From NCBI RefSeq assembly GCF_002994745.2, contig NC_037088.1:56208397-56272396 (forward strand): a stretch of DNA of 64,000 bases, read 5' to 3'. This DNA is from Rosa chinensis (taxonomy: Eukaryota; Streptophyta; Magnoliopsida; Rosales; Rosaceae). Positions within the stretch are counted from its first letter, which is position 1; every line of letters starts with the position of its first letter. Under the pieces are notes generated by a model. That model had not been told where the DNA came from, ran no database searches, and worked only from the letters and a program-made list of their open reading frames with translations. This document shows, in pieces, positions 1-9,924 of the stretch. The translations under genes were made by a program, and so were the position numbers.

Positions 1-145
1 TTATTGATTAATTTGGCAAAACAATACATAGAAGCGCCTGGTCTAGACGGTTTATATGTATGAGATACATGCACTATTATCTTTTGACAAGAAGTTCATA
101 TGACAAATTTGACGCTACCCTTTACATGAGCAACTTCAAACATTT

Positions 146-178
<33 letters not shown>

Positions 179-199
179 AGTCCAAGTGCTATCGAAAAC

Positions 200-1597
200 T
201 TAAGCGAGTATTTTGCTGAAATCAATCCTAACAAAGTTGAGGCATTCATCATTAAGCCAACTATACTTTTCCATGAAAGGGTTGCCTATAATATGTGGAG
301 GGTAACTATCTATGCAGCTTTCCCAAACATTGGCATCATCCAAGTCCCTCAGTACTTCCCAAACAATATTGTTGCACTTAAAACCTGCTCCAAATCCACT
401 CATAAGAATCCTATCACCCTTCTTGAGTCTCTTTTTGGCTTCCATGTATCCTAAAGCATACCAAAACCCAGCAGCTGATGTGTTACCAAATCGGAAAAGC
501 GCCATTCTAGACGGCTCGAGATCATACTCGCTTAATGCTAAGCTCTTGCCAATCCCATCTATGATTGCTCTTCCACCAGGGTGGATACAAAAGTGCTCTA
601 TTCCGGCCTTCATATTCAAACCAACTCCAACTACTTCTAGGTTTTGGCTCTTGGTACCACTTTTCTTCCGCAGCCTAGACTCCACCAAGTACCGGAGTAT
701 TTCCCTTAGTGGAAGTACTTTTGGCACTAGAACTTGTAGGTTTATTGTGAGAGCAAGAGCTGCTGCTTTTGTGAGGTATTTGGTAAGCCGAAAACCTAGG
801 TAACCACTATCATCTTCTAGCTGTATGCAAGAATTGTAAGCATCATCATTCGAGCCGATATGTGTTCTTACCAAAGTCTTCAATTTCAAGATAGCTTGGT
901 GCTTAAGGTATCTTCTGTTGGTGAACAGCATCGAACAGCCTCCTAACCGAAACAAACAGTTGGTAAGCATCATGGATTTTTCTCTGCCGCAATACCAGAA
1001 AGGAGCCATGGACTCTGTGCTCACAACAAGGGCGTATGAGTCTTCGTATGACTTGAACAAGCCCTGGACAACATCAACGGCCACTAGGCTTGCACTGCAG
1101 CCCATTCCGGAGAGGTTGAATGTCTTGATGTCCTCCCTCATCTTGTAACGGTTCACTATTCGAGATGTTAGGGAGGGTGAAGGGGAGAACATGGAGACAT
1201 TGACCACGAGAATGTCGATTTGTGATGGGGAGACTGAAGGGTACCTGGCGAAAAGGTTGTCAAGTGTATCGAAAATGGTTTCATCCATCTCAGAGAGTGA
1301 ATCTGCTAGGGTTGCTTCTCGGCCTTGGAGGATGTTTCTTGGGCAGGATGTTTCCTCACCAATGCCGGAATTGACAATGGTTTTCAAGAGGAACCTGAAA
1401 TCTTCCAGCCCCAGATTCTTGTTTTGCATGACGATTTTCGCACATGTGTCGGTTTGGAGCTGCAAGTCCTCTTTGGCTTTGTAGCACTCATAGGCCAGTA
1501 GATAGCAGCACTGGTCTCTCCTTTGGAGAAATGACTTAAAGAGGCAGCAAAAACCAAAGAAAAGAGAGACTAGACACATTTTCAAGAGCAACTCCAT
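200..1597 (-). CDS. 3-ketoacyl-CoA synthase, KCS12/KCS19-like (copy A)
   Basis: Intronless 465-residue protein of the plant KCS (FAE1/KCS1-type condensing enzyme) family, which joins malonyl-CoA to a long acyl-CoA in the ER membrane, the first step of very-long-chain fatty acid elongation. Visible: one hydrophobic N-terminal segment (residues 3-24), the family motif NLGLEDFRFLLKTIVNSGIG, the catalytic Cys at 167 in GMGCSAS, His335 and His339 in EHFCIHPGGRA, and Asn372 in RFGNTSAAG. The length and single N-terminal segment fit the short KCS12/KCS19-like members better than FAE1 (about 500 residues). Odd: the histidine normally four residues before the catalytic Asn (LHRFGN) is Phe368 here. The start is the only Met before the membrane segment. 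Three further copies (7858-9264, 16380-17750, 24325-25230) lie on the same strand. Function as a condensing enzyme is a family inference; a regulatory role is possible. Confidence 0.93.
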   Translation of the reverse strand: MELLLKMCLVSLFFGFCCLFKSFLQRRDQCCYLLAYECYKAKEDLQLQTDTCAKIVMQNKNLGLEDFRFLLKTIVNSGIGEETSCPRNILQGREATLADSLSEMDETIFDTLDNLFARYPSVSPSQIDILVVNVSMFSPSPSLTSRIVNRYKMREDIKTFNLSGMGCSASLVAVDVVQGLFKSYEDSYALVVSTESMAPFWYCGREKSMMLTNCLFRLGGCSMLFTNRRYLKHQAILKLKTLVRTHIGSNDDAYNSCIQLEDDSGYLGFRLTKYLTKAAALALTINLQVLVPKVLPLREILRYLVESRLRKKSGTKSQNLEVVGVGLNMKAGIEHFCIHPGGRAIIDGIGKSLALSEYDLEPSRMALFRFGNTSAAGFWYALGYMEAKKRLKKGDRILMSGFGAGFKCNNIVWEVLRDLDDANVWESCIDSYPPHIIGNPFMEKYSWLNDECLNFVRIDFSKILA

Positions 1598-1616
1598 GGT
1601 TTAAGCTCTCTGTGTG

Positions 1617-1670
1617 TGTATATGAAGAGAGAGGAGGGAGGGAGAGAGAGAAGAAAGAGAGAGATTAGAA
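1617..1670 (-). repeat. GA/CT-rich leader of KCS copy A
   Basis: Directly upstream of the KCS copy A start codon the plus strand is a run of GA and GGGA units, so the minus-strand leader is CT-rich, a common composition of plant 5' UTRs. It is probably transcribed; no further function can be read. Confidence 0.5.
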
Positions 1671-1755
1671 TTGTTAAACAGAGTGTTAAGTTGGTTGCAT
1701 GGAAAGTGCTCAACAATTCTGCTGCTCTGTACGTACCCTGCCCCATATTTCGTCC

Positions 1756-1764
1756 TTATAAATA
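1756..1764 (-). promoter_or_regulatory. TATA-like box of KCS copy A
   Basis: The minus strand reads CTATTTATAAGG about 160 bases upstream of the KCS copy A ATG. Position and composition suit a TATA box preceding the CT-rich leader. There is no other support for it. Confidence 0.4.
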
Positions 1765-2088
1765 GAAATGCATTCTGAACTAATCGTGAGGTTCAATTAT
1801 TGATGAACGGCCGGTTCATTTTGACTAAAAAGATTTAGTTGGTATTCATTAAAATTGTTAGGCAGGAGCTATGCACACCTATTGGTAAGCTAATAAATTA
1901 TTGAAAAACGGTCGGATTTCACTCAAATTATTGAAAAACGAAAAAATTGAGATGAAATAATCGTGATTCTACATATCTAAGTACATATGTACAGTTGCCA
2001 AGTTTTGCCACCGGCCTCTTAACTAAATCAAATTATCAGATACCTTAATTGCTCTGCGTATATATTATAGCAAATGATCGATTGATTT

Positions 2089-2236
2089 AGGATCCTTTAG
2101 GTTATAATCAACCATGCATAATGATAAAAGGTTAGTCTATTTTTATTGAAATGAAAAAAGTTAGGATTCTTTAGGTTATAATCAAACATGCATAATGATA
2201 AAAGGTTAGTCTATTTTTATTGAAACGAAAAAAGAG
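2089..2236. repeat. Two-copy 74-bp tandem repeat
   Basis: A 74-base unit containing GGTTATAATCAA and GATAAAAGGTTAGTC occurs at 2089-2162 and again, with only a few changes, at 2163-2236. It lies in gene-free AT-rich DNA upstream of KCS copy A. Confidence 0.85.
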
Positions 2237-3556
2237 AAGTACAAGGGGGGACATGAAGCCAAAATCCCATAAGAAAAAGAAAAATAAAATTTAAAAGGTA
2301 TAACCAATTGAATTAAAGGTTAAGACATACAATTGGCATATCCAATTGGATATGGATCCCACAAAACTAATTTTGACAATATTTGGCCTTCGATTTTTTT
2401 ATTATGAATCTTTGGTAGTGCTCGAAAAACACTTTCATCTTCTAAGGTTGCGTCAAGATTAATTAGTTTGCTTATTCACATGCATATCACTTTTGTAGGG
2501 TCATTTCTAAATAATTTCGAGTCTCCAGTCATGAGAAAGAAAAAAAAAAAAAAAAAATTAGAACCACACAATGGCTTACAAAGACTATTTGCCCTTGGCT
2601 CCTCTCCTCTCTCGTGCAAAGCCAGACCCAGCAACCAGAAAACGGATATTGAAAAAGATTCCAGAACCTTTCAATTTTATCCCCAAATATCATATTAATT
2701 CCCAATCGTATTTAACCATGGATTGAAATTTGGATTCGAAGAACGAAGCGGTGAGCGTCGATTTTGACATCGCCGATGTTTCTTCATGCCAATCTGATCC
2801 ATACCCCTACAGATCAATCCAAATCTCGCTTAATTAAAAAACAAAATCTCAAATCTGAACACAGAAAACTCGATTCGAATCTAAATTGGTTCAATACCTG
2901 GTGATGAAGGCGATTGTAACCAATTGCATCTTGATCTTCTCAGTTAAACGAAGTAAAGTTAGATCTGCTCTTCTGCAAAGAAAAGAAAAGGAATTAAGAG
3001 AGAAAAGAATAAAACAAGGAAGATGGGAAGTATGCAAATATGCCGACTACATTGTATTTATATGTTTCTTAAAAAGCTTTTAAGTTTCTGCAATTCTTCA
3101 AGGAAGGAAATTCTCCCACAAATTTGTTGTTGTCTAGTTTCAGTGACTCAAAGGTTGGTCCTTATGTTCTCTCCCTCCCCCTTCCTGCTCCTTCCATGTC
3201 TTCATGGTGATGTTTTCCCCCTTCCCCATGTTCTCTCCTTTGTGGATCGATAGACCCAAGGAGACAGTGTCTAGTTTTACTAGACAGTTTTGTTTCATGT
3301 GTGTTGTCATTTGAGTGTTTGGGATCTGTCTGCACATACAAAGATCAACATGGACCGTTCATTGCGTCTGGCCACCTTCCTTCTCGTCATGGGTCTCATG
3401 GAAATTAACTGCTAAACTCAAGCGAACGTTTTATTTTACTACTGTTGGTCCTTTTCTTCATGGATTGAATATGAGGAGAGGTCCTTCTCCAGTGTCGAAG
3501 AGTTTCAGACAGAGAAACATCGTCTCTGGATTTACAGGGAAGTAACCAACGTTTTC

Positions 3557-3560
<4 letters not shown>
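2237..3560. other. Intergenic stretch, no supported gene
   Basis: There is a poly-A run near 2541-2557. Around 2860-2990 the minus strand has a purine-rich leader-like stretch and a short open frame beginning MQLVTIAFITR that stops at a GT, so a lone first exon or captured gene fragment is conceivable, but no downstream exon is recognisable. Nothing else is supported. Confidence 0.4.
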
Positions 3561-3590
<30 letters not shown>

Positions 3591-3593
<3 letters not shown>

Positions 3594-4010
3594 CTATATC
3601 AGTCCGTCTCAGGTGCGGACGTTCGTATTGAGCGGACGGTACGGATTTCCTGTTTTCGACCACTTTCCGGCCACATTTTTACATCTTAACCGTTCAGTTT
3701 TTAGGTCCTAGTGTATAGATCACCTCTGCAAAATTTCAGCTAATTTAATGATCGTTAAGGCATCCAAAACTGCAATTTACCATTATAAATACGAACGGTT
3801 CCAGTTCGACAGATTCAGTCCGTTCGTGTAAAATGCAGTTTTGGATGCCTTAACGATCACCAAATTGGCTGAAATTTTGTAGAGGTGATCTATACACTAT
3901 GACCTAAAAACTGAACGATTAAGATGTAAAAATGTGGCCGGAAAGTGGTCGAAAACAGGAAATCCGTACCGAAAATTCAGTACGGACGTCCGCACCTTAG
4001 AAAATTTCTA
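3591..4010. mobile_element. Fold-back MITE in a TA microsatellite
   Basis: A 420-base inverted repeat sits between two (TA)n tracts (3561-3590 and 4010-4028). The arms of about 190 bases are complementary: AGGTGCGGACG near 3610 pairs with its complement near 3990, and TTTCCTGTTTTCGACCAC with 3939-3957. The core (GTTCAGTTTTTAGG, GTGTATAGATCA) recurs in the element at 63441-63831. The setting resembles MITEs that insert into TA repeats (Micron-type). Confidence 0.8.
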
Positions 4011-4469
4011 TATATATATATATATATACATACATATCTTTGTTTCATCTCTTTGATTTTGCATTTATGCCCAATGATTTCCTCTTCCTAGCAGCATTAT
4101 TGATGGGATTTTTTGAACAGACCAAATGCCTTTTTCATCCTCCGCCACCGAGTTTTGAAGCTCCGCTAAGTGCACCTATCGGTGGTCTGCATGCTTCCCA
4201 GGAGCGGTTGCCGGTTTGGCTAGCGCGGGTGCTTCTGCTCTCCATGGTGGTGGTGGTGGTTGTGACACGTGTTCCTCTGGTGGTGGTTACAACTTCTGAG
4301 CAGTTACCCAAAATTGTTGGTAACTTATGCAGTTTCCAAGGTTGTTATCTAGTTTGTGGGTGGTTAAGAATGATAGTTAGTACCAATTCTGTTTGTGTCG
4401 TTTTGGAGGTCCTGTTTGTTCATTGTTTTGTTTCCTTTGGTTAGTTCTTTGTACTTCTGCCCCACGTGG

Positions 4470-4651
4470 CCACGTGATTGTAATCGGGCGGCGCACCTTC
4501 TAGCAAGAAATGCGTTTATGCTTTTCGACTTTAATGTTTGGGTCAATGATAGTCCTCCATGACTATTTCGTATTGTAACTTCTGATGTATGTTAATTATT
4601 TGTTATCAATGGTAATTCCATATTCTCAAAAAAAAAAAAAAAAAAAAAAAA
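4470..4651 (+). mobile_element. 5'-truncated LINE (L1-type) tail with poly(A)
   Basis: Bases 4482 onward translate as NRAAHLLARNAFMLFDF followed by VWVNDSPP, the C-terminal RNase H region typical of plant L1 ORF2, with a stop codon interrupting it shortly after. A poly(A) tract of 24 bases at 4628-4651 ends the element. The 5' boundary is uncertain; part of 4040-4470 may belong to it. It is not functional. Confidence 0.75.
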
Positions 4652-5334
4652 CTTATATGTTTCTTTTGCTAAAAAAGAGGAAAAGATTAGACTTATATAT
4701 TTTGTTTGAGATAAAAGCGGAAAAAATTAAAATATAAAATAGGAAAATATTCAAATATTAAATTTCGTTTGAGATAAAAGAGGAAATTATCAAAATAATT
4801 TTTATTTTTTTTCTCATTGAATACGGTTTATCAGTAGCAAAATGGAAGACATATGGATACAAGCATCTAATAGGTAATATAAATTTGATATACCCCCTTT
4901 GCCTTTTATTTTGCTACACTTATCCGTGGCAATCAAATAGATGAAACAGAATATATAAAACAATGTCTATTGATATATAAAGGGCACTCTTTTCAAACTG
5001 TGCGCAATAGTAGCGTGGCCTATGGCTATTTTTCTAGTAGTGTACTTACCCTGATATGCACTTGTGATTTGAAATTGGGTGGATACTAATTCAAATTGGA
5101 ATATTTGAAATGTCTAATGCATAGGCTTTCAAAAGTATTGATTTAGAATTTATATGAATGATTTAGACTTTTGAGCTCCCCCTTGGTCGAGATGTGTGAA
5201 TGTAAATCAACATATCGAGAATTTGCTCTAATGAATATCGATCAATGTAACATCACCAAGTTGTTGAAGTTATTTATTGTCCAGAAAGAAAAACTGACCT
5301 AAAATGAGGCTAAGAGCAAACTCGGTCAAGGTTA
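4652..5334. other. AT-rich intergenic DNA
   Basis: No open frame of note, no inverted repeat with recognisable target duplication and no RNA gene seen. Confidence 0.6.
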
Positions 5335-5501
5335 TTGGGTCACTGGGTCAGACATTGCTTACTGTTTTTTTTTTCCACCCCGCCTACAAATTGACGCAGA
5401 GTGACTCAAGCCAGTTTCTAAACTGACTTAGTAACCCAATAGGTGGAAACAAACATAAAAAAACAGTGAACAATGTCTGACTCAGTGATCTAGTGACCCA
5501 A
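5335..5501. mobile_element. Small inverted-repeat (MITE-like) element
   Basis: TTGGGTCAC at 5335 is matched by GTGACCCAA at 5493-5501, and the inner arms also pair (GTCAGACATTG against CAATGTCTGAC, and the poly-T with the poly-A stretch). The 167-base foldback looks like a MITE, but I found no clear target-site duplication, so the family is open. Confidence 0.55.
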
Positions 5502-5889
5502 CGAGAAGAGGGGAAAGGCATTGACAATAGGGCAAAACACATATTATTCATTTCCTTTTTAGTTTTCATTTTCACCATTTGTTACATGTGCCTTCATGGG
5601 ATTGATGACCTAGCTAATTAATTAGATGTTTAACCAAACTTTTTAGTATCTGATTAATTGGAAATTATTCTCTGCACCAACGGTATAAGTGACCTAACAC
5701 TTATACGTTGATCTCAACCCTTAATAATTATAATCAATCTTTTTTTAATAACCAAAAAATATATTTGATGTAATCCAACCATCTATTCATGTTAATGTAA
5801 GTGCACGTTGGTACTCTGAATTCTCCTCTTGATTAATTTGACCAAAGCTAGGTAATGAGGGGTAGCATGTCTCCCAACTAGGTCTCGTC

Positions 5890-6471
5890 TAGGGATGGCA
5901 AAAATCCCCAGCGGGGCGGAGCTCCATTGGATACCCGCCCCTAATGGGGGGAGAATTCAGGGACAAATGGGGAATGGGGATGGGCATCCCCAATCCCCGC
6001 TATCTAAGATTGGGGATGGGACGGGGATGGTATTGTGATCCCCATCCCCAAACCCGCCCCAATAATATATACATATATTTAACTTATATATATATATATA
6101 TTTATATTTATAATATAAATCACAAATATATACATTTACTACTTTACTTTAATGGCTACACAATTACTTTAATAGTTTTTTGACTTTTGCACTCACTGAA
6201 TTATGATTTATGAATTTAATCATATTTTAAATTTATTTGTTGTAGATTTTGATTTTAAAAAAGACAATATGAGAAAAAATTATTTTATTTATTAAATTCT
6301 TATTAGGGATTTGGGGCGGTTTTGGAGGCTTAGTCCCCGATGGGGATGGGGACGGGGAATCCCCAATATATTTTTATTGGGGATTGGGGCGGGGATGGGG
6401 GTAGAAAATGACCCCGGGGATGGGGATGATATTGTGATCCCCATCCCCAACCCGCCCAATTGCCATCCCTA
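5890..6471. mobile_element. Non-autonomous hAT element (582 bp)
   Basis: Terminal inverted repeats TAGGGATGGCAA and TTGCCATCCCTA bound the element, and the 8-base duplication GTCTCGTC lies on both sides (5882-5889, 6472-6479). An 8-bp duplication with TA-GGG ends is the hAT signature. The subterminal parts are GGGGATGGGG-rich and mostly complementary; the AT-rich middle codes for nothing. Confidence 0.92.
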
Positions 6472-6532
6472 GTCTCGTCAATCAATTATATAGGTCAGCT
6501 TAACGATGAAAGTTCGATCCCCCACTCTCTAT

Positions 6533-6835
6533 GAATTAATAAGTTTCGATCATCTACTAAAATTGATAGGTCCAACTATATTTTATCACATTAATTGAAA
6601 GAAACTAGTGATTAAAGTGTGACTAAGATATCTAACATCTAACTTCTAACATCTAACTAATATCAGCATATGATGAAATTAAAATCTCACTGTAGGAATT
6701 GATAAGTTTTGATCATCTACTAAAATAGACCATTCCAGCTATGTTTATCACACGCATATAGTCACAATAAAGCCACATTAATTGAAAGAACCTAATGATT
6801 AAAGTGTGATTAAGATAGTCTAATATCTAACTGAT
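6533..6835. repeat. Diverged direct repeat
   Basis: The segment with GATCATCTACTAAAAT, then ATTAATTGAAAGAA and ATTAAAGTGTGA, occurs at about 6548-6640 and again at about 6711-6815. It is a diverged local duplication in non-coding DNA. Confidence 0.7.
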
Positions 6836-7020
6836 CAGTGGTGTTCACCTGGTCAGTTGTTGACCAAATAATTTATGCTCAACAACCCTTAGATTTACAT
6901 CCAAGGGTGGAAAACAAAACACCTCAACTTAATAATAATTCTCTCTGCCCTTGGATGTAAATCCAAGGGTGGTTGAGCATTATTTTCGTGGTCAATAAGT
7001 GACCAGGTGAACATTTTCGT
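6836..7020. mobile_element. 185-bp MITE with 9-bp target duplication
   Basis: The 9-base sequence CTAACTGAT stands at 6827-6835 and 7021-7029. Between them the arms GTTCACCTGGTCA and TGACCAGGTGAAC pair, as do inner CCCTTAGATTTACATCC and GGATGTAAATCCAAGGG. A 9-bp duplication points to the Mutator superfamily, although the terminal few bases are not perfectly complementary. Confidence 0.85.
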
Positions 7021-7073
7021 CTAACTGATATATTTCAAGCACAAATCAGCAAAAAAATTTAGGATGCAATGGT

Positions 7074-7448
7074 TGTTGAGAATGTGAAAAATATAACTCC
7101 TGTATTGGAAAAATATAACCTTCCTTATGAGCTTATAAGGGTTTGGATCACTCCATTTATTGCCAATTGGTTTTGGATGCAAAACCCAGATTACTTTATC
7201 ATGGTATCAGAGCTGGTTACCCACGTGTTTGGTTTCAGCAATGGTCACACGTGCTCATCGTCACCCAATATAACTTGTCCACGTATATGGCTTGAGAAAT
7301 CGCCACACGTGCGAGAGTGTGTTGAGAATGTGAAAAATATAATTCCCACATTGGAAAAACATAACCTTCCTTATGAGTTTATAAGGGTATGATGGCACTT
7401 CATTCATTGCCAATTAGTTTTGGATGCGAACCCCAGATTACTTTATCA
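7074..7448 (+). mobile_element. TRIM (miniature LTR retrotransposon)
   Basis: Two direct repeats of about 128 bases (7074-7201 and 7320-7448), each starting TGTTGAGAATGTG and ending TTTATCA, flank only 118 internal bases. The first is followed at once by TGGTATCAGAGC, the classical primer-binding site complementary to initiator tRNA-Met, and a purine-rich GCGAGAGTG precedes the second. These are the parts of a terminal-repeat retrotransposon in miniature, which has no coding capacity and depends on enzymes supplied elsewhere. No clean 5-bp duplication is visible at the ends. Confidence 0.87.
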
Positions 7449-7450
7449 CA

Positions 7451-7487
7451 AACAGATTTCAAGTCTGTCTCCTTAACCACTCGGACA
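7451..7487 (-). pseudogene. tRNA-Ser(UGA) 5'-half fragment
   Basis: The minus strand reads TGTCCGAGTGGTTAAGG then AGACAGACTTGAAATCTGTT, matching the D-arm and the anticodon arm (TGA in the loop) of plant nuclear tRNA-Ser as I know it. The acceptor 5' strand, variable arm, T arm and 3' end are missing, so it cannot be a working tRNA. It abuts the end of the TRIM, and the TRIM end motif AGATTACTTTATCAC is repeated on its other side at 7487-7501. Confidence 0.8.
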
Positions 7488-7857
7488 GATTACTTTATCA
7501 CCAACAAATTTCATTTCATGGCTTAGGTTGTTATGAAGTGAGCCAAATGTATATCTGTGTTGTGTGTGTAAAAGCTTAGACCATCACCCACATGCAAGTC
7601 CAACGGGCCTAACCATGGAGAGGCAGATAGTTACAGACCTAGAACTAGGGAAGAACATTTTGAACTAGAATCTCTTGCAAACAACATTATGCATATTTCA
7701 CTAAAAGATTATGCATACTAAAACAACATTGGAAGCGAATAATGATGCATATATTTCAATAATTGTGTGTAACAAATATATAGAAATCACAACAACCTTT
7801 AAATAGTATTATAAGCCCACAATTGAAATACATCAATTCAATCTTAATCATCATCGA

Positions 7858-9264
7858 TCACCGACACTGATCTATTGCATTCCTAATTTGATCAAATCTA
7901 ATAAAGCTCAGAAATTCATAGTTAAGCCAACTATACCTTTGCATGAAAGGGTTGATCAAGCTTGGTGGAGGGTATCTGTCTACGCAGTCTTTCCACACAT
8001 TGGCATCATCCAAATCCCTCAACACCTTCCATACACAGTTATTGCATTCATAACCGGCCCCAAAGCCCACCATCAGAATCTTGTTACCTTTCTTAAGCCT
8101 CTTCTTAGCCTCCATGTAACCCAAAACGTACCAAAGCCCACCAGAGGATGTGTTGCCGAACCGATGAAGCGCCATTCTCGAAGGTTCTAAATCATAGTCA
8201 TTGAGTGCCAATCTCTTCCCAATCCCATTAACAACTGCAGCTTCAGTTGGGGGTATACAGAAATGGTCAAGTCCAGCCTTGAGATTCAAACCCATACTTA
8301 CCACTTCTTTAGCAGCAGCTTTGTTTCGACAGCGAGAATTGAGCGCATAGCGGAATAATTCTGTAATCGGTAACGCTTTAAGTGCCAGCACTCTCAGGTT
8401 CATAGTAAGAGCTTTAGCAGCAACTTTTGCTATGCTTTTGCTGAGGTTAAATCCTCTGTAGCCATGCTTATCTTCCACTTGAATTGAGCAGCCATAACCT
8501 TCGTCACTAGAACCAAGATGGGTTCGGACTATGTATTTCAATTTCAAGAGGGCTAAATGCCTAAGACCTCTCCTGTTTGTGAAAAGCATAGAACACCCTC
8601 CTGACCGGTATAGACAATTAGCAAGCATCATCGGCTTGACTTGGCCACTGTACCAATTCGGACCCACAGATTCGGTGCTCACGACAACGGCAAACATCTT
8701 CGTGTATGTCTTGAACATGTTTTGTACAAGATCAATAGCAACAAGGCTTCCACTGCATCCCATTCCCGAGAGGTTAAAGGCCTTGATGCTACTCTTCATC
8801 TTGTACCGGTTTATGATCCTAGCCGTTAGAGACGGTGATGGAGAGAACAATGACACATTGACAACAAGTATGTCAATCTCCGAGGGTGAAACTCCACTTC
8901 TATTAAAAAGATTGTCGAGCGTGGTGAAGAAAATGTCATCCATTTCCAATAGTGCATCTCCCAAACTAGGGCAATCTTCACGGCCGGCCATGACATTCCT
9001 TGGACTGTATGTTTCCTCTCCGAGACCCGAATTGACAATGGTCTTTAAGAGAAAACGGTACTCTTCTAGACCAAGATTTTTGTTGCGCAGAACGATTTTG
9101 AGGCAGGAATCGGTGTCGAGCTTCCTATCATCTGCGGCCTTGTAGCAGTCATAGGCCAACAAGTAGCAGCATTGGTCTCTCCATTGAAGAACCAGCTTAG
9201 AAAGGTAGATAAAAGCATAAAATATAGGAAGTAAACACAAAGCCATGAAAATCACCTGCTCCAT
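7858..9264 (-). CDS. 3-ketoacyl-CoA synthase-like, active-site His replaced (copy B)
   Basis: Intronless 468-residue KCS paralogue of copy A. N-terminal hydrophobic segment (residues 4-24), NKNLGLEEYRFLLKTIVNSG, Cys170 in GMGCSGS, His334 in DHFCI, His367 and Asn371 in LHRFGNTS are present. The motif that should read CIHxGGRA is CIPPTEAA: the catalytic histidine (His391 in FAE1 numbering) is Pro338 and the following GGR is TEA. The rest of the frame is open and well conserved, so this is a substituted site in a maintained gene rather than random decay. By family knowledge such a protein should not condense normally; non-catalytic KCS proteins (Arabidopsis KCS3 and KCS12, as I recall the literature) can regulate active elongases. 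Either that or an early pseudogene is possible. Confidence 0.92.
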   Translation of the reverse strand: MEQVIFMALCLLPIFYAFIYLSKLVLQWRDQCCYLLAYDCYKAADDRKLDTDSCLKIVLRNKNLGLEEYRFLLKTIVNSGLGEETYSPRNVMAGREDCPSLGDALLEMDDIFFTTLDNLFNRSGVSPSEIDILVVNVSLFSPSPSLTARIINRYKMKSSIKAFNLSGMGCSGSLVAIDLVQNMFKTYTKMFAVVVSTESVGPNWYSGQVKPMMLANCLYRSGGCSMLFTNRRGLRHLALLKLKYIVRTHLGSSDEGYGCSIQVEDKHGYRGFNLSKSIAKVAAKALTMNLRVLALKALPITELFRYALNSRCRNKAAAKEVVSMGLNLKAGLDHFCIPPTEAAVVNGIGKRLALNDYDLEPSRMALHRFGNTSSGGLWYVLGYMEAKKRLKKGNKILMVGFGAGYECNNCVWKVLRDLDDANVWKDCVDRYPPPSLINPFMQRYSWLNYEFLSFIRFDQIRNAIDQCR

Positions 9265-9320
9265 GGAGACTGAGGGCGCTCGAGAGAGGGAATAATGGGA
9301 GTGTTATGTTTGGTTCTGCT

Positions 9321-9330
9321 TCTATATATG
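9321..9330 (-). promoter_or_regulatory. TATA box of KCS copy B
   Basis: The minus strand reads CATATATAGA about 57 bases upstream of the copy B ATG, a good TATA box with a short leader. Confidence 0.55.
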
Positions 9331-9339
9331 CTTTTAATT

Positions 9340-9920
9340 ATGTGCAAATATTTCTCACTACTTTATAGAGATTTTTACCTAGGAGAATTCTGGAAACAAA
9401 AGTTTTGCTTACGATCTAACTCATCTTAGCCACATTACCAATGTACGTACTTATTAACTCTGTTTGATTTATCTTTTTGATGAAAAGAATAAGACACCAT
9501 GCATCTCTTTGGCTTTTAGGGTATGACGTGGTTTTTCAATATTTTTTTTATACGAGTTATTTAAGTGTAACAAGAAATCATTAGGTTTAGTATACGTAAT
9601 AAGCTCCTTCTTTAGGCCAACCCTAAACAAGTTTTGAGTCTTGAGCAAAGTAGTTTTTTTTTTTTTCACGAAGATCGGAAAGATTATATCCGGCCAGCCT
9701 GTGTGAGAGAAGTTGATCGAGTTTGGTGTTTGATCGATGTGGTTGAGCTTGATTCTTGTACGTAGTAGGGGACCCAAGATTATTAATGAATAGGAGTAAA
9801 AGCCTGAAGAACAAGCAGGAGACATACTGGGGAAACAATGGCAGTCACTTAAATTTCCCGCCAAACTACGGATAGCATTAAAACTCACGGGTACCACTTA
9901 AATTATCCTGCCGAGTCCCA
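9340..9920. other. Intergenic DNA upstream of KCS copy B
   Basis: No gene is supported. The short phrase CATTAAAACTCACGGGTAC occurs twice (about 9876 and 9929), the second time at the start of the GGGTA-rich repeat region. Confidence 0.5.
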
Positions 9921-9924
9921 TTAA

